A model generated the notes under the pieces. It had not been told where the DNA came from. It ran no database searches and saw nothing but the letters and a program-made list of their open reading frames with translations. DNA of 64,000 bases, taken from contig WRFN01000001.1 in NCBI GenBank assembly GCA_009778785.1, positions 1 through 64,000 of the forward strand, read 5' to 3'. Shown in pieces: positions 52,431-63,381 of the stretch. Numbering within the stretch: the first letter of the stretch is position 1; the number at the start of each line of letters is the position of its first letter. The stretch comes from Betaproteobacteria bacterium (lineage in GTDB: Bacteria > Pseudomonadota > Gammaproteobacteria > Burkholderiales > Casimicrobiaceae). Both the position numbers and the translations under genes were made by a program.

Positions 52431-54623
52431 ATGCTACCACTCGTGCTTTCTTTGCTATGCGCTCTCGTCGCCATTCTTTACGGCGTTTTTACTATCAAGT
52501 CGATTCTCGGCAAGCCCGCCGGTAATGAGCGGATGCGCGAAATCGCCGCCGCCATTCAGGCCGGCGCCAAGGCGTATCTCAACCGTCAATACATGACGAT
52601 CGGTATCGTCGGGGTTGTGTTGTTTTTAATCATCGGTCTTTCTCCCATCGGCTGGCTGACGGCGCTGGGTTTCCTGATTGGCGCTGTGTTGTCGGGGCTG
52701 ACGGGTTACGTCGGGATGAACGTGTCGGTGCGCTCGAACGTGCGAACCGCCGAAGCGGCGCGCAACGGTTTGGCGCCGGCGCTTGATGTCGCGTTCCGCG
52801 GCGGCGCGATCACCGGCATGCTGGTGGTCGGCTTGGGTCTGTTGGGCGTTGCCGGGTTCTTCCTGTTTCTGCTGCAAATCAACGGCGCTTCCGGCGATTT
52901 GCATCACACGATTCAGCCGCTGGTCGGTCTGGCGTTTGGCGGTTCGCTGATTTCGATTTTCGCGCGGTTGGGCGGCGGCATTTTCACCAAGGGCGCTGAC
53001 GTTGGCGCCGATCTGGTGGGCAAGGTCGAAGCAGGGATTCCCGAAGACGATCCGCGCAATCCGGCGGTGATCGCCGATAACGTCGGCGATAACGTCGGCG
53101 ACTGCGCCGGGATGGCCGCCGACTTGTTCGAGACTTACGCGGTGACGATTGTGGCGACGATGCTGCTGGGCACGCTGATGTTGTCGAAGCTGGGCGAAGC
53201 GGCGGTCATGTACCCGCTGGCGCTCGGCGGCTTGTCGATCATCGCTTCGATCATCGGCACGTTTTTCGTCAGAAGCAGCGGCGGCAAGATCATGCGGGCG
53301 CTGTACAAGGGCTTGATCGTCGCCGGGGTGTTGGCTGCCATTGGTTTTGCAGTCATCACTCAACAAATGCTCGGCAACATCACCGAACTCTATCCTGAAC
53401 TGTCGTGGGGCAAACTCTACGGCGCGTCGCTGATCGGTCTGGTATTGACCGCCGCGATGGTGGTGATTACCGAGTACTACACCGGCACCGACTTCAAGCC
53501 GGTCAAACACGTGGCGCAAGCCTCAACCACCGGTCACGCAACCAACATCATCGCCGGTCTCGGTATTTCGATGAAGGCCACCGCTTGGCCGGTGCTGGCA
53601 GTGTGCGCGTCAATCCTCGGCGCTTACACGCTGGCGGGGCTGTTCGGCATCGCCGTCGCGGCCACCGCGATGTTGTCGATGACCGGCATCATCGTTGCGC
53701 TCGACGCTTACGGCCCGATCACCGACAACGCCGGCGGTATCGCCGAGATGAGCGAGTTGCCGGAATCGGTGCGCGCGGTGACCGATCCGCTCGACGCCGT
53801 CGGCAACACGACGAAGGCAGTGACCAAAGGCTATGCGATCGGTTCGGCGGGATTGGCGGCACTGGTGCTCTTCGCCGATTACACGCACGCGCTCGAATCC
53901 ACGACGGGCAAGGTTTTCAGCTTTGATCTCTCCGATCCGATGGTGATCGTCGGCCTCTTCATCGGCGGCCTGATTCCCTACCTCTTCGGCGCGATGGCGA
54001 TGGAAGCGGTCGGCCGCGCCGCCAGTTCCGTGGTGATCGAAGTGCGTCGCCAGTTCAAGGAAATCGTCGGCATCATGGAAGGCAAGGCCAAGCCCGAATA
54101 CGGCAAGGCGGTCGATATGTTGACCAAAGCGGCGATCAAGGAAATGATCATCCCGTCGCTGTTGCCGGTGTTGGTGCCGGTTATCGTCGGCTTGGCGCTC
54201 GGTCCGAAAGCGCTCGGCGGTCTGTTGATGGGCACCATCATCACCGGGATCTTCGTGGCGATTTCGATGACTACCGGCGGCGGCGCCTGGGATAACGCCA
54301 AGAAGTACATCGAAGACGGCAACTTCGGCGGCAAAGGTTCCGACGCGCACAAAGCGGCGGTGACCGGCGACACCGTCGGCGACCCGTACAAGGATACCGC
54401 CGGCCCCGCCGTCAACCCGTTGATCAAAATCATCAACATCGTGGCGTTGCTGATTGTGCCGCTGCTGCCGCACGGCGAACAGGCGACGGCTCAGACGGAA
54501 CAAATCACCAACGTACCGGTGGTTGCGGTCGTCGAAAAAGCGTCAGCGCCGACGAGCGTGACCGAAACGGTCAACGCTTCGCCGTTCACGTCTTCGGCGG
54601 CCTCGTCACCCGAAGTGAAATAA
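52431..54623 (+). CDS. hppA: HppA, K+-independent membrane proton-pumping pyrophosphatase
   Basis: A 730-residue inner-membrane enzyme with about 16 helices that couples pyrophosphate hydrolysis to proton transport. The substrate site is [20 protein letters not shown], then [20 protein letters not shown]. Lys462 and Thr465 in [17 protein letters not shown] are the two residues that mark K+-independent enzymes (Ala and Gly in K+-dependent ones). The last 45 residues form a Thr/Val/Ala/Ser-rich tail after the final helix, longer than usual. GGGGA lies seven bases upstream of ATG 52431; the longer frame from 52335 has no support. Confidence 0.96.
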   Translation: MLPLVLSLLCALVAILYGVFTIKSILGKPAGNERMREIAAAIQAGAKAYLNRQYMTIGIVGVVLFLIIGLSPIGWLTALGFLIGAVLSGLTGYVGMNVSVRSNVRTAEAARNGLAPALDVAFRGGAITGMLVVGLGLLGVAGFFLFLLQINGASGDLHHTIQPLVGLAFGGSLISIFARLGGGIFTKGADVGADLVGKVEAGIPEDDPRNPAVIADNVGDNVGDCAGMAADLFETYAVTIVATMLLGTLMLSKLGEAAVMYPLALGGLSIIASIIGTFFVRSSGGKIMRALYKGLIVAGVLAAIGFAVITQQMLGNITELYPELSWGKLYGASLIGLVLTAAMVVITEYYTGTDFKPVKHVAQASTTGHATNIIAGLGISMKATAWPVLAVCASILGAYTLAGLFGIAVAATAMLSMTGIIVALDAYGPITDNAGGIAEMSELPESVRAVTDPLDAVGNTTKAVTKGYAIGSAGLAALVLFADYTHALESTTGKVFSFDLSDPMVIVGLFIGGLIPYLFGAMAMEAVGRAASSVVIEVRRQFKEIVGIMEGKAKPEYGKAVDMLTKAAIKEMIIPSLLPVLVPVIVGLALGPKALGGLLMGTIITGIFVAISMTTGGGAWDNAKKYIEDGNFGGKGSDAHKAAVTGDTVGDPYKDTAGPAVNPLIKIINIVALLIVPLLPHGEQATAQTEQITNVPVVAVVEKASAPTSVTETVNASPFTSSAASSPEVK

Positions 54624-54636
54624 AAGCCACATAAAC

Positions 54637-54674
54637 AACGGCGCAGAAGAATCTCTTCTGCGCCGTTGTTTTTT
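54637..54674 (+). terminator. Rho-independent terminator of hppA
   Basis: A perfect 14-bp stem, AACGGCGCAGAAGA-ATC-TCTTCTGCGCCGTT, is followed by GTTTTTT, 13 bases past the hppA stop. Confidence 0.92.
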
Positions 54675-54739
54675 GTGAAATCTGTTTTTCTGGTATGGTG
54701 TTTCCTTTAGGATGACAACTTACCCCCCTCTTTCTTGTT

Positions 54740-55636
54740 ATGCTGTTTCTGAAAAACTTTTTCAAGAAAAAAAATCTGGAAATCCATCAGCGGGTTGCCA
54801 TTCCGGTGCTGTGCTATCACAGCTTCCAGATAGCGGGTACCGCCTATTCCCAAAATGACCACACCGCGCTGGAAGAAGATTTGCGTTATCTTTTAGACGC
54901 ACAATACCGGCTGATCTCGCCGCTCGCTCTGGCTGTGGCGCTTCGTCAGAAAAATGGAGCGCTCTTAACGGAAAAACTTGCCTGCATCACGTTCGACGAT
55001 GGGATGGATTTCGATTACTTCGATCAGGAACATAAAAATGCAGGGGTCGTGAAAAGCTTTCACACCATTTTGAATCAAAGCGCCTTATTGAAAAATGTCG
55101 TGAGAAATGGCGCTGCGAATGCTGCCGCAACCGTTGCGTTCATGATTGCTTCTGTAGAAGCGCGCCAAGTCATCGACCAATTCTGCCTCGGAAAAAACCA
55201 GTTTTGTGATCGTTGGTGGCGTGAATGTGCGCAACAAGGCATCATCGGTATCGGCAACCACAGTTGGGATCATACCTATAAGACGCTCGATACCGTATGC
55301 CAAGCCGACAACATCAAAGGCTCTTTTCACGCCATCAGCACTTACGCTGACGCTGATCAACAAATACGCGCCGCGCAGGATTATCTTGATAGCGCGACTG
55401 GTGGTTGTGCCACGCCGTTGTTTGCTTACCCCTATGGTGATGTCTCGGATTATCTTGTCAACGAATATTTTCCGAATTATGAAAAGGAGCATCGGCAACT
55501 CGCGGCGTTCAGTGCGGGTGGCGAGCCGGTAACGCAAAGTAGCAATCTCTGGGCGTTGCCGCGTTATGTGTGCGGCCAACACTGGCGCAACCCGGAAGAA
55601 TTCAGAAAGATTTTCCTTGATCTAAAAGTTTCCTGA
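54740..55636 (+). CDS. Polysaccharide deacetylase (NodB/CE4 family)
   Basis: A 298-residue protein with the CE4 catalytic set: Asp86-Asp87 in CITFDDGMDFDYFD, and the metal histidines His174 and His178 in GIGNHSWDHTY. LFAYPYGDVSDYL supplies the third motif. CE4 enzymes remove N- or O-acetyl groups from peptidoglycan or extracellular polysaccharide. There is no signal peptide; the N terminus (FLKNFFKKKN) is a short amphipathic basic helix, so it may act at the inner face of the membrane or on a lipid-linked or cytoplasmic substrate. An insertion of about 70 residues separates motifs 1 and 2. It is followed 13 bases later by an unknown gene with a similar N terminus. Confidence 0.85.
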   Translation: MLFLKNFFKKKNLEIHQRVAIPVLCYHSFQIAGTAYSQNDHTALEEDLRYLLDAQYRLISPLALAVALRQKNGALLTEKLACITFDDGMDFDYFDQEHKNAGVVKSFHTILNQSALLKNVVRNGAANAAATVAFMIASVEARQVIDQFCLGKNQFCDRWWRECAQQGIIGIGNHSWDHTYKTLDTVCQADNIKGSFHAISTYADADQQIRAAQDYLDSATGGCATPLFAYPYGDVSDYLVNEYFPNYEKEHRQLAAFSAGGEPVTQSSNLWALPRYVCGQHWRNPEEFRKIFLDLKVS

Positions 55637-55649
55637 GTCGAGAGACCAT

Positions 55650-56264
55650 ATGAAGAATTTTCTGAAATGCTTGCTGAAAAAACAGCCACTCGCCGAAAGC
55701 GTTGTTTCTGTAGGAACAGCGCCAGAAATAGCGCTTTCGTCTGACATGGTTCCTTATCCCGCTACTTGTGTTTCAGATATTCTTTGCGTTACGGAAACAG
55801 CGAATGCCGAATTTTTTGTCGGTAACCTTTTTCGTCGACGTTTCAATACCTCTTCTTTTCCCGACATGCCGCGGCATTTCGTCGCATTTTACAAAACAGA
55901 TAAAAAGACAATGCTGCCGGTCGGCTACGTCCATCAAACTCCGTGGGAGAGTTGCTATTTGTGCGGCGGGTTGGTTATCGACGAGCGCTTCTATCGGCTT
56001 GTTCCGGCAACGCATCGCCGGATGATCCGCGAAGCGGGTGGCATCGCCGAATACTTGCAGCGCGAAAGTTTTGCTGCGATTCGCGATGAAAACACTGTAG
56101 CGATTTGGGGATTCGTTGGTGACAAGCTGGCCGAGCAAGTCGATCTGCGTGTTGGCTTCGTCCACACTGATGTTCCGTATTTAATGGTGGTCTGGCTAAA
56201 ACCGCTACCAGAAGAAGAAAAAGCGACTTTGATTCAGAAGGCTACGGCGCTGGGGGAGTTTTAA
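55650..56264 (+). CDS. Conserved hypothetical protein paired with the deacetylase
   Basis: A 204-residue soluble protein. The first 15 residues (MKNFLKCLLKKQPL) resemble those of the preceding deacetylase. The core alternates strands and helices (RHFVAFYKTDKKTMLPVGYV, YLCGGLVIDERFYRLV, AAIRDENTVAIWGFVGDKLA, PYLMVVWLKPLPEEEK), a pattern like a GNAT acyltransferase fold, though no acetyl-CoA loop is obvious. It is probably co-transcribed with the deacetylase, so work on the same polysaccharide is the inference. Confidence 0.65.
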   Translation: MKNFLKCLLKKQPLAESVVSVGTAPEIALSSDMVPYPATCVSDILCVTETANAEFFVGNLFRRRFNTSSFPDMPRHFVAFYKTDKKTMLPVGYVHQTPWESCYLCGGLVIDERFYRLVPATHRRMIREAGGIAEYLQRESFAAIRDENTVAIWGFVGDKLAEQVDLRVGFVHTDVPYLMVVWLKPLPEEEKATLIQKATALGEF

Positions 56265-56319
56265 AACTGCCCCATGTCTCTGCGCGTGCAACGAAAAACA
56301 GCGTTACTCCGTCCCTCGC

Positions 56320-56345
56320 AAACCGTTTTTTCAACGCGGTTTTTA
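56320..56345. terminator. Possible bidirectional terminator
   Basis: AAACCG (56320-56325), an 11-base loop rich in T, then CGGTTTTT. A short stem between convergent genes, just past the PPi-phosphofructokinase stop. Confidence 0.4.
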
Positions 56346-56351
56346 CAGTAA

Positions 56352-57644
56352 CTACACCACAAACTCCGTTTTCAATTTCTTTGGAACGGCCACATTCTTC
56401 AGCCGTACATATTGCGGAACGCCGTCTTTGAAAGGCGGCGGCGCTTCGCCGCGAATCAGCGGCGTCAAATAAGCGCGCGCTTTATCGGTGATGCCGTAGC
56501 CGTCGCGGGTGATGAAATTTTTCGGCAACATTTTTTCGTGGTTAGCGATTTTCGCCAGCGGCATCGGTTCGATTTTCCAGCGATACGGCGTTTCCGAAGA
56601 GCGCACAATCGCGGGCATCACTGCGTTGTGTCCGGTCAGCGCCAGTTGCACGGCGGCGCGGCCGACGGCGTAAGATTGTTCGAGATCGGTCTTCGACGCC
56701 AAATGGCGCGCTGCCCGTTGCAGATAATCGGCGACAGCCCAATGGTACTTGTACCCCAGTTTCGTTTTGATGATTTGCGCGATTTGCGGACCGATGCCGC
56801 CCAGTTGCGCGTGGCCGAACGCATCGCGCGTTCCGGCGTCGGCCATCAGTTTGCCGGAAGCGTTGCGTAATCCTTCCGACACGCCGATGCAGCAATAGCC
56901 AAAAGTATCGACTTTATTGCGCACGGCAGCGAGAAATTTCGCTTCGTCGAACGCGATTTCCGGAAAAAGCAGCAGCAACGGAATCGGCGTGTTTTCATCG
57001 GTGGCGAGGCCGACGGCGGCGGTGATCCAACCGGCGTGACGCCCCATCACTTCCAGCACGAAGATTTGCGTCGAGGTTTTTGCCATCGACGCTACATCGA
57101 ACGCCGCTTCGCGCATCGAGGTGGCAACGTACTTGGCCACCGAGCCGAAACCGGGGCAGTTGTCGGTCAACACGAGATCGTTGTCCACGGTTTTTGGCAC
57201 ATGAATCGCTTGTAACGGATAGCCCAACTTGTCGGCGATTTGCGAAACCTTGAGGCAGGTGTCCGCCGAATCGTTGCCGCCGTTGTAAAAGAAGTAGCCG
57301 ATGTCGTGAGCGCGGAATACGTCGATCAAGCGTTCGTAATGCGCTCGCGATTCGTCGATGCCTTTCAGTTTGTAGCGGCACGAGCCGAAAGCGCCCGACG
57401 GCGTGTGTTTCAACGCGGCAATCGCTCGGGTGCTCTCGCGCGTGGTGTCGATCAGGTCTTCGGTCAGCGCGCCGAGGATACCGTTACGACCGGCATAGAC
57501 CGCGCCGATTTTGTCTTTGTGCGCGCGCGCTGTCTCGATGACGCCCGCTGCGCTGGCATTGATGACGGCAGTGACGCCGCCGGACTGGGCGTAAAATGCA
57601 TTGCGTTTTTGCTTGGCATTGCCCTTACCATTGCTCTTGCTCAT
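56352..57644 (-). CDS. pfp: Pyrophosphate-dependent phosphofructokinase
   Basis: A 430-residue enzyme interconverting fructose-6-phosphate plus PPi and fructose-1,6-bisphosphate plus phosphate. The donor is read from two residues: Asp125 in YNGGNDSADTC and Lys151 in HVPKTVDNDLVLTDNCPGFG, both diagnostic of PPi rather than ATP. The start FYAQSGGVTAVINASAAGVI, then MGRHAGWITAAVGLA, are also family motifs. ATG 57644 has GGAG five bases upstream; a longer frame begins 39 bases earlier. With hppA 1.7 kb away it marks a PPi-based energy economy. Last gene of a minus-strand run from exbB. Confidence 0.95.
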   Translation of the reverse strand: MSKSNGKGNAKQKRNAFYAQSGGVTAVINASAAGVIETARAHKDKIGAVYAGRNGILGALTEDLIDTTRESTRAIAALKHTPSGAFGSCRYKLKGIDESRAHYERLIDVFRAHDIGYFFYNGGNDSADTCLKVSQIADKLGYPLQAIHVPKTVDNDLVLTDNCPGFGSVAKYVATSMREAAFDVASMAKTSTQIFVLEVMGRHAGWITAAVGLATDENTPIPLLLLFPEIAFDEAKFLAAVRNKVDTFGYCCIGVSEGLRNASGKLMADAGTRDAFGHAQLGGIGPQIAQIIKTKLGYKYHWAVADYLQRAARHLASKTDLEQSYAVGRAAVQLALTGHNAVMPAIVRSSETPYRWKIEPMPLAKIANHEKMLPKNFITRDGYGITDKARAYLTPLIRGEAPPPFKDGVPQYVRLKNVAVPKKLKTEFVV

Positions 57645-57684
57645 AAGATCTCCGAACTTTTTGAATTCGATTGACGGTCGCAAG

Positions 57685-57897
57685 CTATTTGACTTTTCTT
57701 TCCAGATAGCCGCGAATCAATGGGTAGTTAATAAACCATCCCAACAGACAACCGCCCAAAAAATACCAACCGTTATTTCGCCAAAAAACCAAAGCGACAC
57801 TACCAAAAAAACAAATCAACCCTAACACGATTCCTGTTTTTTTTATGGCATCAAAGGTTTGTCGGGTGATTTTCACGTCTGTTTCATTCGCACCCAT
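57685..57897 (-). CDS. Small two-helix membrane protein
   Basis: A 70-residue protein with a short polar N terminus, two hydrophobic helices (TGIVLGLICFFGSVALVFW and GWYFLGGCLLGWFINYPLI) and a basic C terminus (RGYLERKVK). ATG 57897 overlaps the stop of the glycosyltransferase gene by one base, so translation is coupled. Function unknown; perhaps a membrane partner of that glycosyltransferase. Confidence 0.6.
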   Translation of the reverse strand: MGANETDVKITRQTFDAIKKTGIVLGLICFFGSVALVFWRNNGWYFLGGCLLGWFINYPLIRGYLERKVK

Positions 57898-58973
57898 CAC
57901 ACTGCCGCATCCTGCAACGCCACCCGATTGATCTGCCCCAGCAAAAGCCGTCCCGGCGCGTAATCCGGTTGTAATGCCAAAGCGTTCTCGGCGCAGGCGC
58001 GCGCTTCCACGCGCTCGTCTTGTTCCAGATAAAGATGTCCCAGGTTGCAGAGAAACGCCGGATCATAAGGCCGCACTTGCGTCGCCAGCATTTGCGTTTT
58101 CAGTGCCTCCGCTGCGTGTCCCTGCATCCGTTCGACCATCGCCCGCAGGTTCAACGCCCACGGATCGTTGAAGCTCAACGCCAAAACTTTTTCGATTCCG
58201 GCGAGCGCTTCGTTCCATTGCTCTTTCTGCGCTTCGGCAGCCGCTTCTTGCAACAACGGTTCGGTTTGCGCGACCAGCGCTTCGTATTTCGCCTGCCATT
58301 TTTCGTACACGCGATCACGGAAGCGGACAAAGCGGTCGGGATCGTGATTGCGCCCGCCCGCCGTTCCCGACGAGCCGGCATCGACGTACCACAGATAACT
58401 TTGCAGCGGCTCGAAATAAAACTTCGTGCGTTGCGCGCATTGCAAAAAGAAATCCCAGTCTTCGTGAATGTCGAGCGACGGATCGAAGCTGCAACCGGCG
58501 GCAATCAACGATTTGGAAACCAGCGTTGCCGACAGGTGAATGAAATTGCGCGTGTAAAGTTCCACCAGCGCGCACGGCTGGCCGAACGATTCGCGGCGGC
58601 CGTCGTTGAACACCGCCTGCGCCAGCGTGTGCACGACACCGGCGTCCTCGGCACGGGAAGCGGCGCCGACCAGATTGGCGATGTGTTCCGGCAGAAATTC
58701 ATCGTCGTCGTCGAGAAAGGTGAACCACTCGCCGGTGGCGGCCTGCACGCCGACATTGGCCGCCAGCGGCCGCGACAATTTCGTTTCGGAAGTCACCAGC
58801 CGCAGCGAATGCGGTCCGGCGCGCTCTTCCAGCGGCGGATGCGACGGGCCGCAAGCGGCCACGACCAGAATTTCCAGGTTCGGCCAGGTTTGCGCGGCAA
58901 GCGAGGCCAACGCCGTCGCGAGGCTCTCTCTCGCCATGCTGCGAACGATAACGGAAACACGAGGTGAATTCAT
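57897..58973 (-). CDS. Family 2 glycosyltransferase with C-terminal TPR repeats
   Basis: A 358-residue protein. Residues 1-230 are a GT-A glycosyltransferase: VSVIVRSMARESLATALASL, then WPNLEILVVAACG and the nucleotide-sugar metal motif WFTFLDDDDEFLPEHI (near residue 95). Residues 240-355 are TPR-like helical repeats (QWNEALAGIEKVLALSFNDP, then ALKTQMLATQVRPYDPAFLC). The TPR part suggests protein partners or a protein acceptor. It starts 9 bases after adk, inside a lipid-A/energy gene run where no glycosyltransferase is usual. Confidence 0.85.
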   Translation of the reverse strand: MNSPRVSVIVRSMARESLATALASLAAQTWPNLEILVVAACGPSHPPLEERAGPHSLRLVTSETKLSRPLAANVGVQAATGEWFTFLDDDDEFLPEHIANLVGAASRAEDAGVVHTLAQAVFNDGRRESFGQPCALVELYTRNFIHLSATLVSKSLIAAGCSFDPSLDIHEDWDFFLQCAQRTKFYFEPLQSYLWYVDAGSSGTAGGRNHDPDRFVRFRDRVYEKWQAKYEALVAQTEPLLQEAAAEAQKEQWNEALAGIEKVLALSFNDPWALNLRAMVERMQGHAAEALKTQMLATQVRPYDPAFLCNLGHLYLEQDERVEARACAENALALQPDYAPGRLLLGQINRVALQDAAV

Positions 58974-58982
58974 TTTTGCATC

Positions 58983-60600
<1,618 letters not shown>

Positions 60601-60649
60601 GGGGGAAGAATATCAGACTGTGGCCGTTATCGTAAATCGTCTCGACGCA

Positions 60650-60868
60650 TCAACGCAGCGCATCAATCTCGGCTTGCTCGAGTTTGCGTGCTTCGTCTTC
60701 GAGCATGACCGGAATGCCGTCTCGAATCGGGTATGCGAGCTTGGCGCTCTTTGAAATCAGTTCCTGCCGCTCGGCAACATAAATCAGCGCCCCGCGCGTG
60801 ACCGGGCAAACCAGAATTTCCAGCAGTCTGGGGTCGAGCATCGGTGGGACAGGCGTTTTTTCACTCAT
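60650..60868 (-). CDS. Trm112/YcaR family protein
   Basis: A 72-residue protein from ATG 60868, which lies eight bases inside the 3' end of lpxK. Motifs are [19 protein letters not shown], then [19 protein letters not shown]. Only one of the zinc cysteines common in the family is present. Trm112 proteins activate methyltransferases in eukaryotes; the bacterial role is unclear. The lpxK-kdsB neighbours are typical. Confidence 0.9.
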   Translation of the reverse strand: MSEKTPVPPMLDPRLLEILVCPVTRGALIYVAERQELISKSAKLAYPIRDGIPVMLEDEARKLEQAEIDALR

Positions 60869-61934
60869 CGGTTTTCTCCTTTGCTTTTTCGCGCAGCATT
60901 TCTTCGACAAGGCGCAGCAGCGCCGGTTCGATCGAACCGACAATCGGCAGATACCAGCAACGCGCATCGGCGATCGTCGCACATTTGATCGCATCTTTTT
61001 CGGTCATCAAAATCCAGCGCGCTTGCGGCAACGCCAAATCCGCCGCTGTAAAACGGTGATGATCGGCAAACGCCTGCGTTTGTGCGCAAATGCCGAATCG
61101 CTGCAAAGTCGCAAAAAAACGCTCGGGATGGCCGATACCGGCAAGCGCGTGAACGCCTTCTTCCTGCGCAAAAAAATCCAACTCGTGTTTTTCATCAAGA
61201 TGTTGCGCGTCGGGCTTGGCAACGCGGCGCCACGCTTCCGCTCTCAGCGTTTGCCGGAAAACCGGAACGCCGAAATCACTATGAAATTCTGGAACCACAT
61301 CGCCCATCGCCGTGAGCACGATAGCGTTGACCCGCGCCAATCGTGACAACGGTTCGCGTAGTGGTCCGGCGGGCAACAATAACCGATTGCCGAGTTGACG
61401 CTCGCCGTCGAGCAGCGCTATTTCCATCGTTCGCGCCAGCCGGTAATGTTGAAGCCCGTCGTCGGAAATCAGCACGTCGATTTCGGGATGCGCCGCCAAC
61501 AACGCTTTTCCGGCGGCAACGCGATCACGCCCCACCGCCATCGGCCATCCGGCGCGCGCGATCAGCGCCGCTTCGTCGCCGACTTCCCGAACGTCGCTGT
61601 CGGCATTGACGCCGACGACATCGCCGCGGGCGCTGGCTTCGCCGCCGTAACCGCGACTGATGATCCCAAGTCGAAAGCCACGTTCCGCCAGCGCTTGTGC
61701 CAGCGCGATCACAAACGGCGTTTTGCCGGTGCCGCCGACCGTGATGTTGCCGACGACGATCACCGGAACCGGCAGCGTGACGCTTCGCAGCAGCCCGTTC
61801 CGATACAACGCCGCGCGAACGCTCGCCAGCGCTCTGAAAAGCAGCGACCACGGCCACAGCAACCACGCCAACCACGTCGGGCGCGGCGCGTACCAGAGGT
61901 TCAGCAAAGCTTGCGACAGTGGCGATAAACCCAT
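60861..61934 (-). CDS. lpxK: LpxK, tetraacyldisaccharide 4'-kinase
   Basis: A 357-residue membrane-associated kinase that phosphorylates the lipid A precursor at the 4' position. An N-terminal hydrophobic helix ([18 protein letters not shown]) is followed by the Walker [41 protein letters not shown], then [20 protein letters not shown], are LpxK-specific. It lies 29 bases after exbD. Confidence 0.96.
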   Translation of the reverse strand: MGLSPLSQALLNLWYAPRPTWLAWLLWPWSLLFRALASVRAALYRNGLLRSVTLPVPVIVVGNITVGGTGKTPFVIALAQALAERGFRLGIISRGYGGEASARGDVVGVNADSDVREVGDEAALIARAGWPMAVGRDRVAAGKALLAAHPEIDVLISDDGLQHYRLARTMEIALLDGERQLGNRLLLPAGPLREPLSRLARVNAIVLTAMGDVVPEFHSDFGVPVFRQTLRAEAWRRVAKPDAQHLDEKHELDFFAQEEGVHALAGIGHPERFFATLQRFGICAQTQAFADHHRFTAADLALPQARWILMTEKDAIKCATIADARCWYLPIVGSIEPALLRLVEEMLREKAKEKTDE

Positions 61935-61962
61935 AGACGGCGGTACCGGATCGCGGCGGGGA

Positions 61963-62385
61963 TCAGGTACCGGGAAGCCGGGTGGCGAACGTGATCCGCG
62001 TCATGTTGGCGAGTCGCGCCGCTTCCATCACGCGCACCACCGATTGGTGGGTGGCGCTGGCGTCGGCGTTGATGATTACCACCGGGTCTTTGCCGCCCTG
62101 CGCTGCCGAAGTCAGCAGCGCGGCAAAATCCTCGGCGGTCGAATAACGAAACACCTGTTTGTTAATCACATAATTGCCTTGCGCATCGACACCGACGTCG
62201 ATTTCGGTCGGCTTCAAGTCCGGCTTGTCGGCATTGGCCGCTTCGGGCAACGTGATCTGCAATTCGCTGATCCGTTGATACGTGGTGCTGACCATCAGAA
62301 AAATCAGAATCACCAACAGCACGTCGATCAACGGAATGAAATTGATCTCAGGCTCATCGCGCATTCGGTAGCCGCGCAGATTCAT
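61963..62385 (-). CDS. exbD: ExbD/TolR-type biopolymer transport protein
   Basis: A 140-residue inner-membrane protein. After a short cytoplasmic N terminus comes one helix with the proton-carrying aspartate, EINFIPLIDVLLVILIFLMV, then a periplasmic domain (VIINADASATHQSVVRVMEA). It pairs with the ExbB homologue 17 bases upstream to energise outer-membrane transport through TonB. No tonB is in the window. ATG 62385 has GAAGG upstream; a longer frame adds 15 non-conserved residues. Confidence 0.93.
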   Translation of the reverse strand: MNLRGYRMRDEPEINFIPLIDVLLVILIFLMVSTTYQRISELQITLPEAANADKPDLKPTEIDVGVDAQGNYVINKQVFRYSTAEDFAALLTSAAQGGKDPVVIINADASATHQSVVRVMEAARLANMTRITFATRLPGT

Positions 62386-62401
62386 GAAGTCACCTTCGCT
62401 T

Positions 62402-63010
62402 TCAACGGGACGGCGCGGCGTGCACCGCATCGACCAGCCGGATGGCTTCGCGCTCCATCTCGACCATGTAGGATTCGACCAGCGCCCGGAAGTAGCGGTA
62501 AAAAATCATGCACGGAATGGCGATCATCAACCCGAACGCAGTGTTGTAAAGCGCCACCGAAATGCCATGTGCCAGTTGCACCGGATTGGCGCCGGTCACC
62601 GTCGTCGAGCCGAAAATCTCGATCATCCCGATCACCGTTCCGAACAGCCCCAGCAGCGGCGCCATCGCGGCAATCGTGCCCAGCGTCGTCAGAAAACGGT
62701 CGAGACGGTGCGTGACGACGCGCCCGACTTCTTCAATCGCTTCCTTCATCACCACCCGCGGCGACTGGGCATTGGCCAGCCCGGCGGCCACGATCTGCCC
62801 GAGCGGGCCACGTTGCGCGGTCTGCGTCAACAACTGCGTGCTCATCCCTTTTTGCCGGAACTCGGTGAGCACCTGATTCACCAGCCCCTTGGGAATGATG
62901 TTGGAACGACGCAGCGTCCAGAAACGCTCAATGATGATCGGTAGGGCAATGACCGAGGCCAGAATCAGAAACCAGATCGGCCAACCTGCTGCCTGAATAA
63001 TCTCCCACAC
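62402..63010 (-). CDS. exbB: ExbB/TolQ/MotA-family proton channel protein
   Basis: A 202-residue inner-membrane protein with three helices: GWPIWFLILASVIALPIIIE, TLGTIAAMAPLLGLFGTVIG and HGISVALYNTAFGLMIAIP. The cytoplasmic domain lies between the first two. APLLGLFGTVIGMI and ALYNTAFGL are family signatures. Translation starts at GTG 63010 with GGAGAAG upstream. First gene of the exbB-exbD-lpxK run. Confidence 0.93.
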   Translation of the reverse strand: MWEIIQAAGWPIWFLILASVIALPIIIERFWTLRRSNIIPKGLVNQVLTEFRQKGMSTQLLTQTAQRGPLGQIVAAGLANAQSPRVVMKEAIEEVGRVVTHRLDRFLTTLGTIAAMAPLLGLFGTVIGMIEIFGSTTVTGANPVQLAHGISVALYNTAFGLMIAIPCMIFYRYFRALVESYMVEMEREAIRLVDAVHAAPSR

Positions 63011-63381
63011 AATGCTTCTCCGTCTGAAAATACCAGCAATTTAACGCGCCGACATCGTTTCGGCAAGTGGCACACTGGAAAACGGCTTGCGCCGATAGCA
63101 GAAAGCCCGGATACCGAAGAAGTGGAAATGGGGCCGCCATCATTCGTCTGTGCCGGAACAGGCGGCAGAATGCCGCCCCTACACTCCTCTCCCACAAGCA
63201 GGGGAAAACAAAAGGGCGGGTTTGAAACCCGCTCCTACGCCTTCTCACCTGCCTTTAACTCCGCCGTCATTCCTGCGAAGTTCCCGCCTACGCGGGAATG
63301 ACAGGGAATCCAGTCCTTCGTACCATCACTATTTTTTTTTGATCAAGGGCGGTTCACGAATCGCCCCTGCGGATCCACAAC
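63011..63381. other. 371-bp gene-free region packed with repeats
   Basis: From left to right: CAGGCGGCAGAATGCCGCCC followed by CTAC (63159-63182); AAAGGGCGGGTTTGAAACCC followed by GCTCCTACG (63209-63237); the CATTCCCGC element with its full left flank (63266-63324); and AAGGGCGGTTCACGAATCGC followed by CCCTGCGG (63345-63372). Four families in 215 bases. No gene seen. The exbB promoter must lie at the left end but is not obvious. Confidence 0.65.
63266..63324 (-). repeat. CATTCCCGC palindromic repeat with conserved flank
   Basis: Reverse orientation. The flank reads, on the minus strand, GGTACGAAGGACTGGATTCC before CTGTCATTCCCGC, identical to the copy at 40283-40315. Confidence 0.7.
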
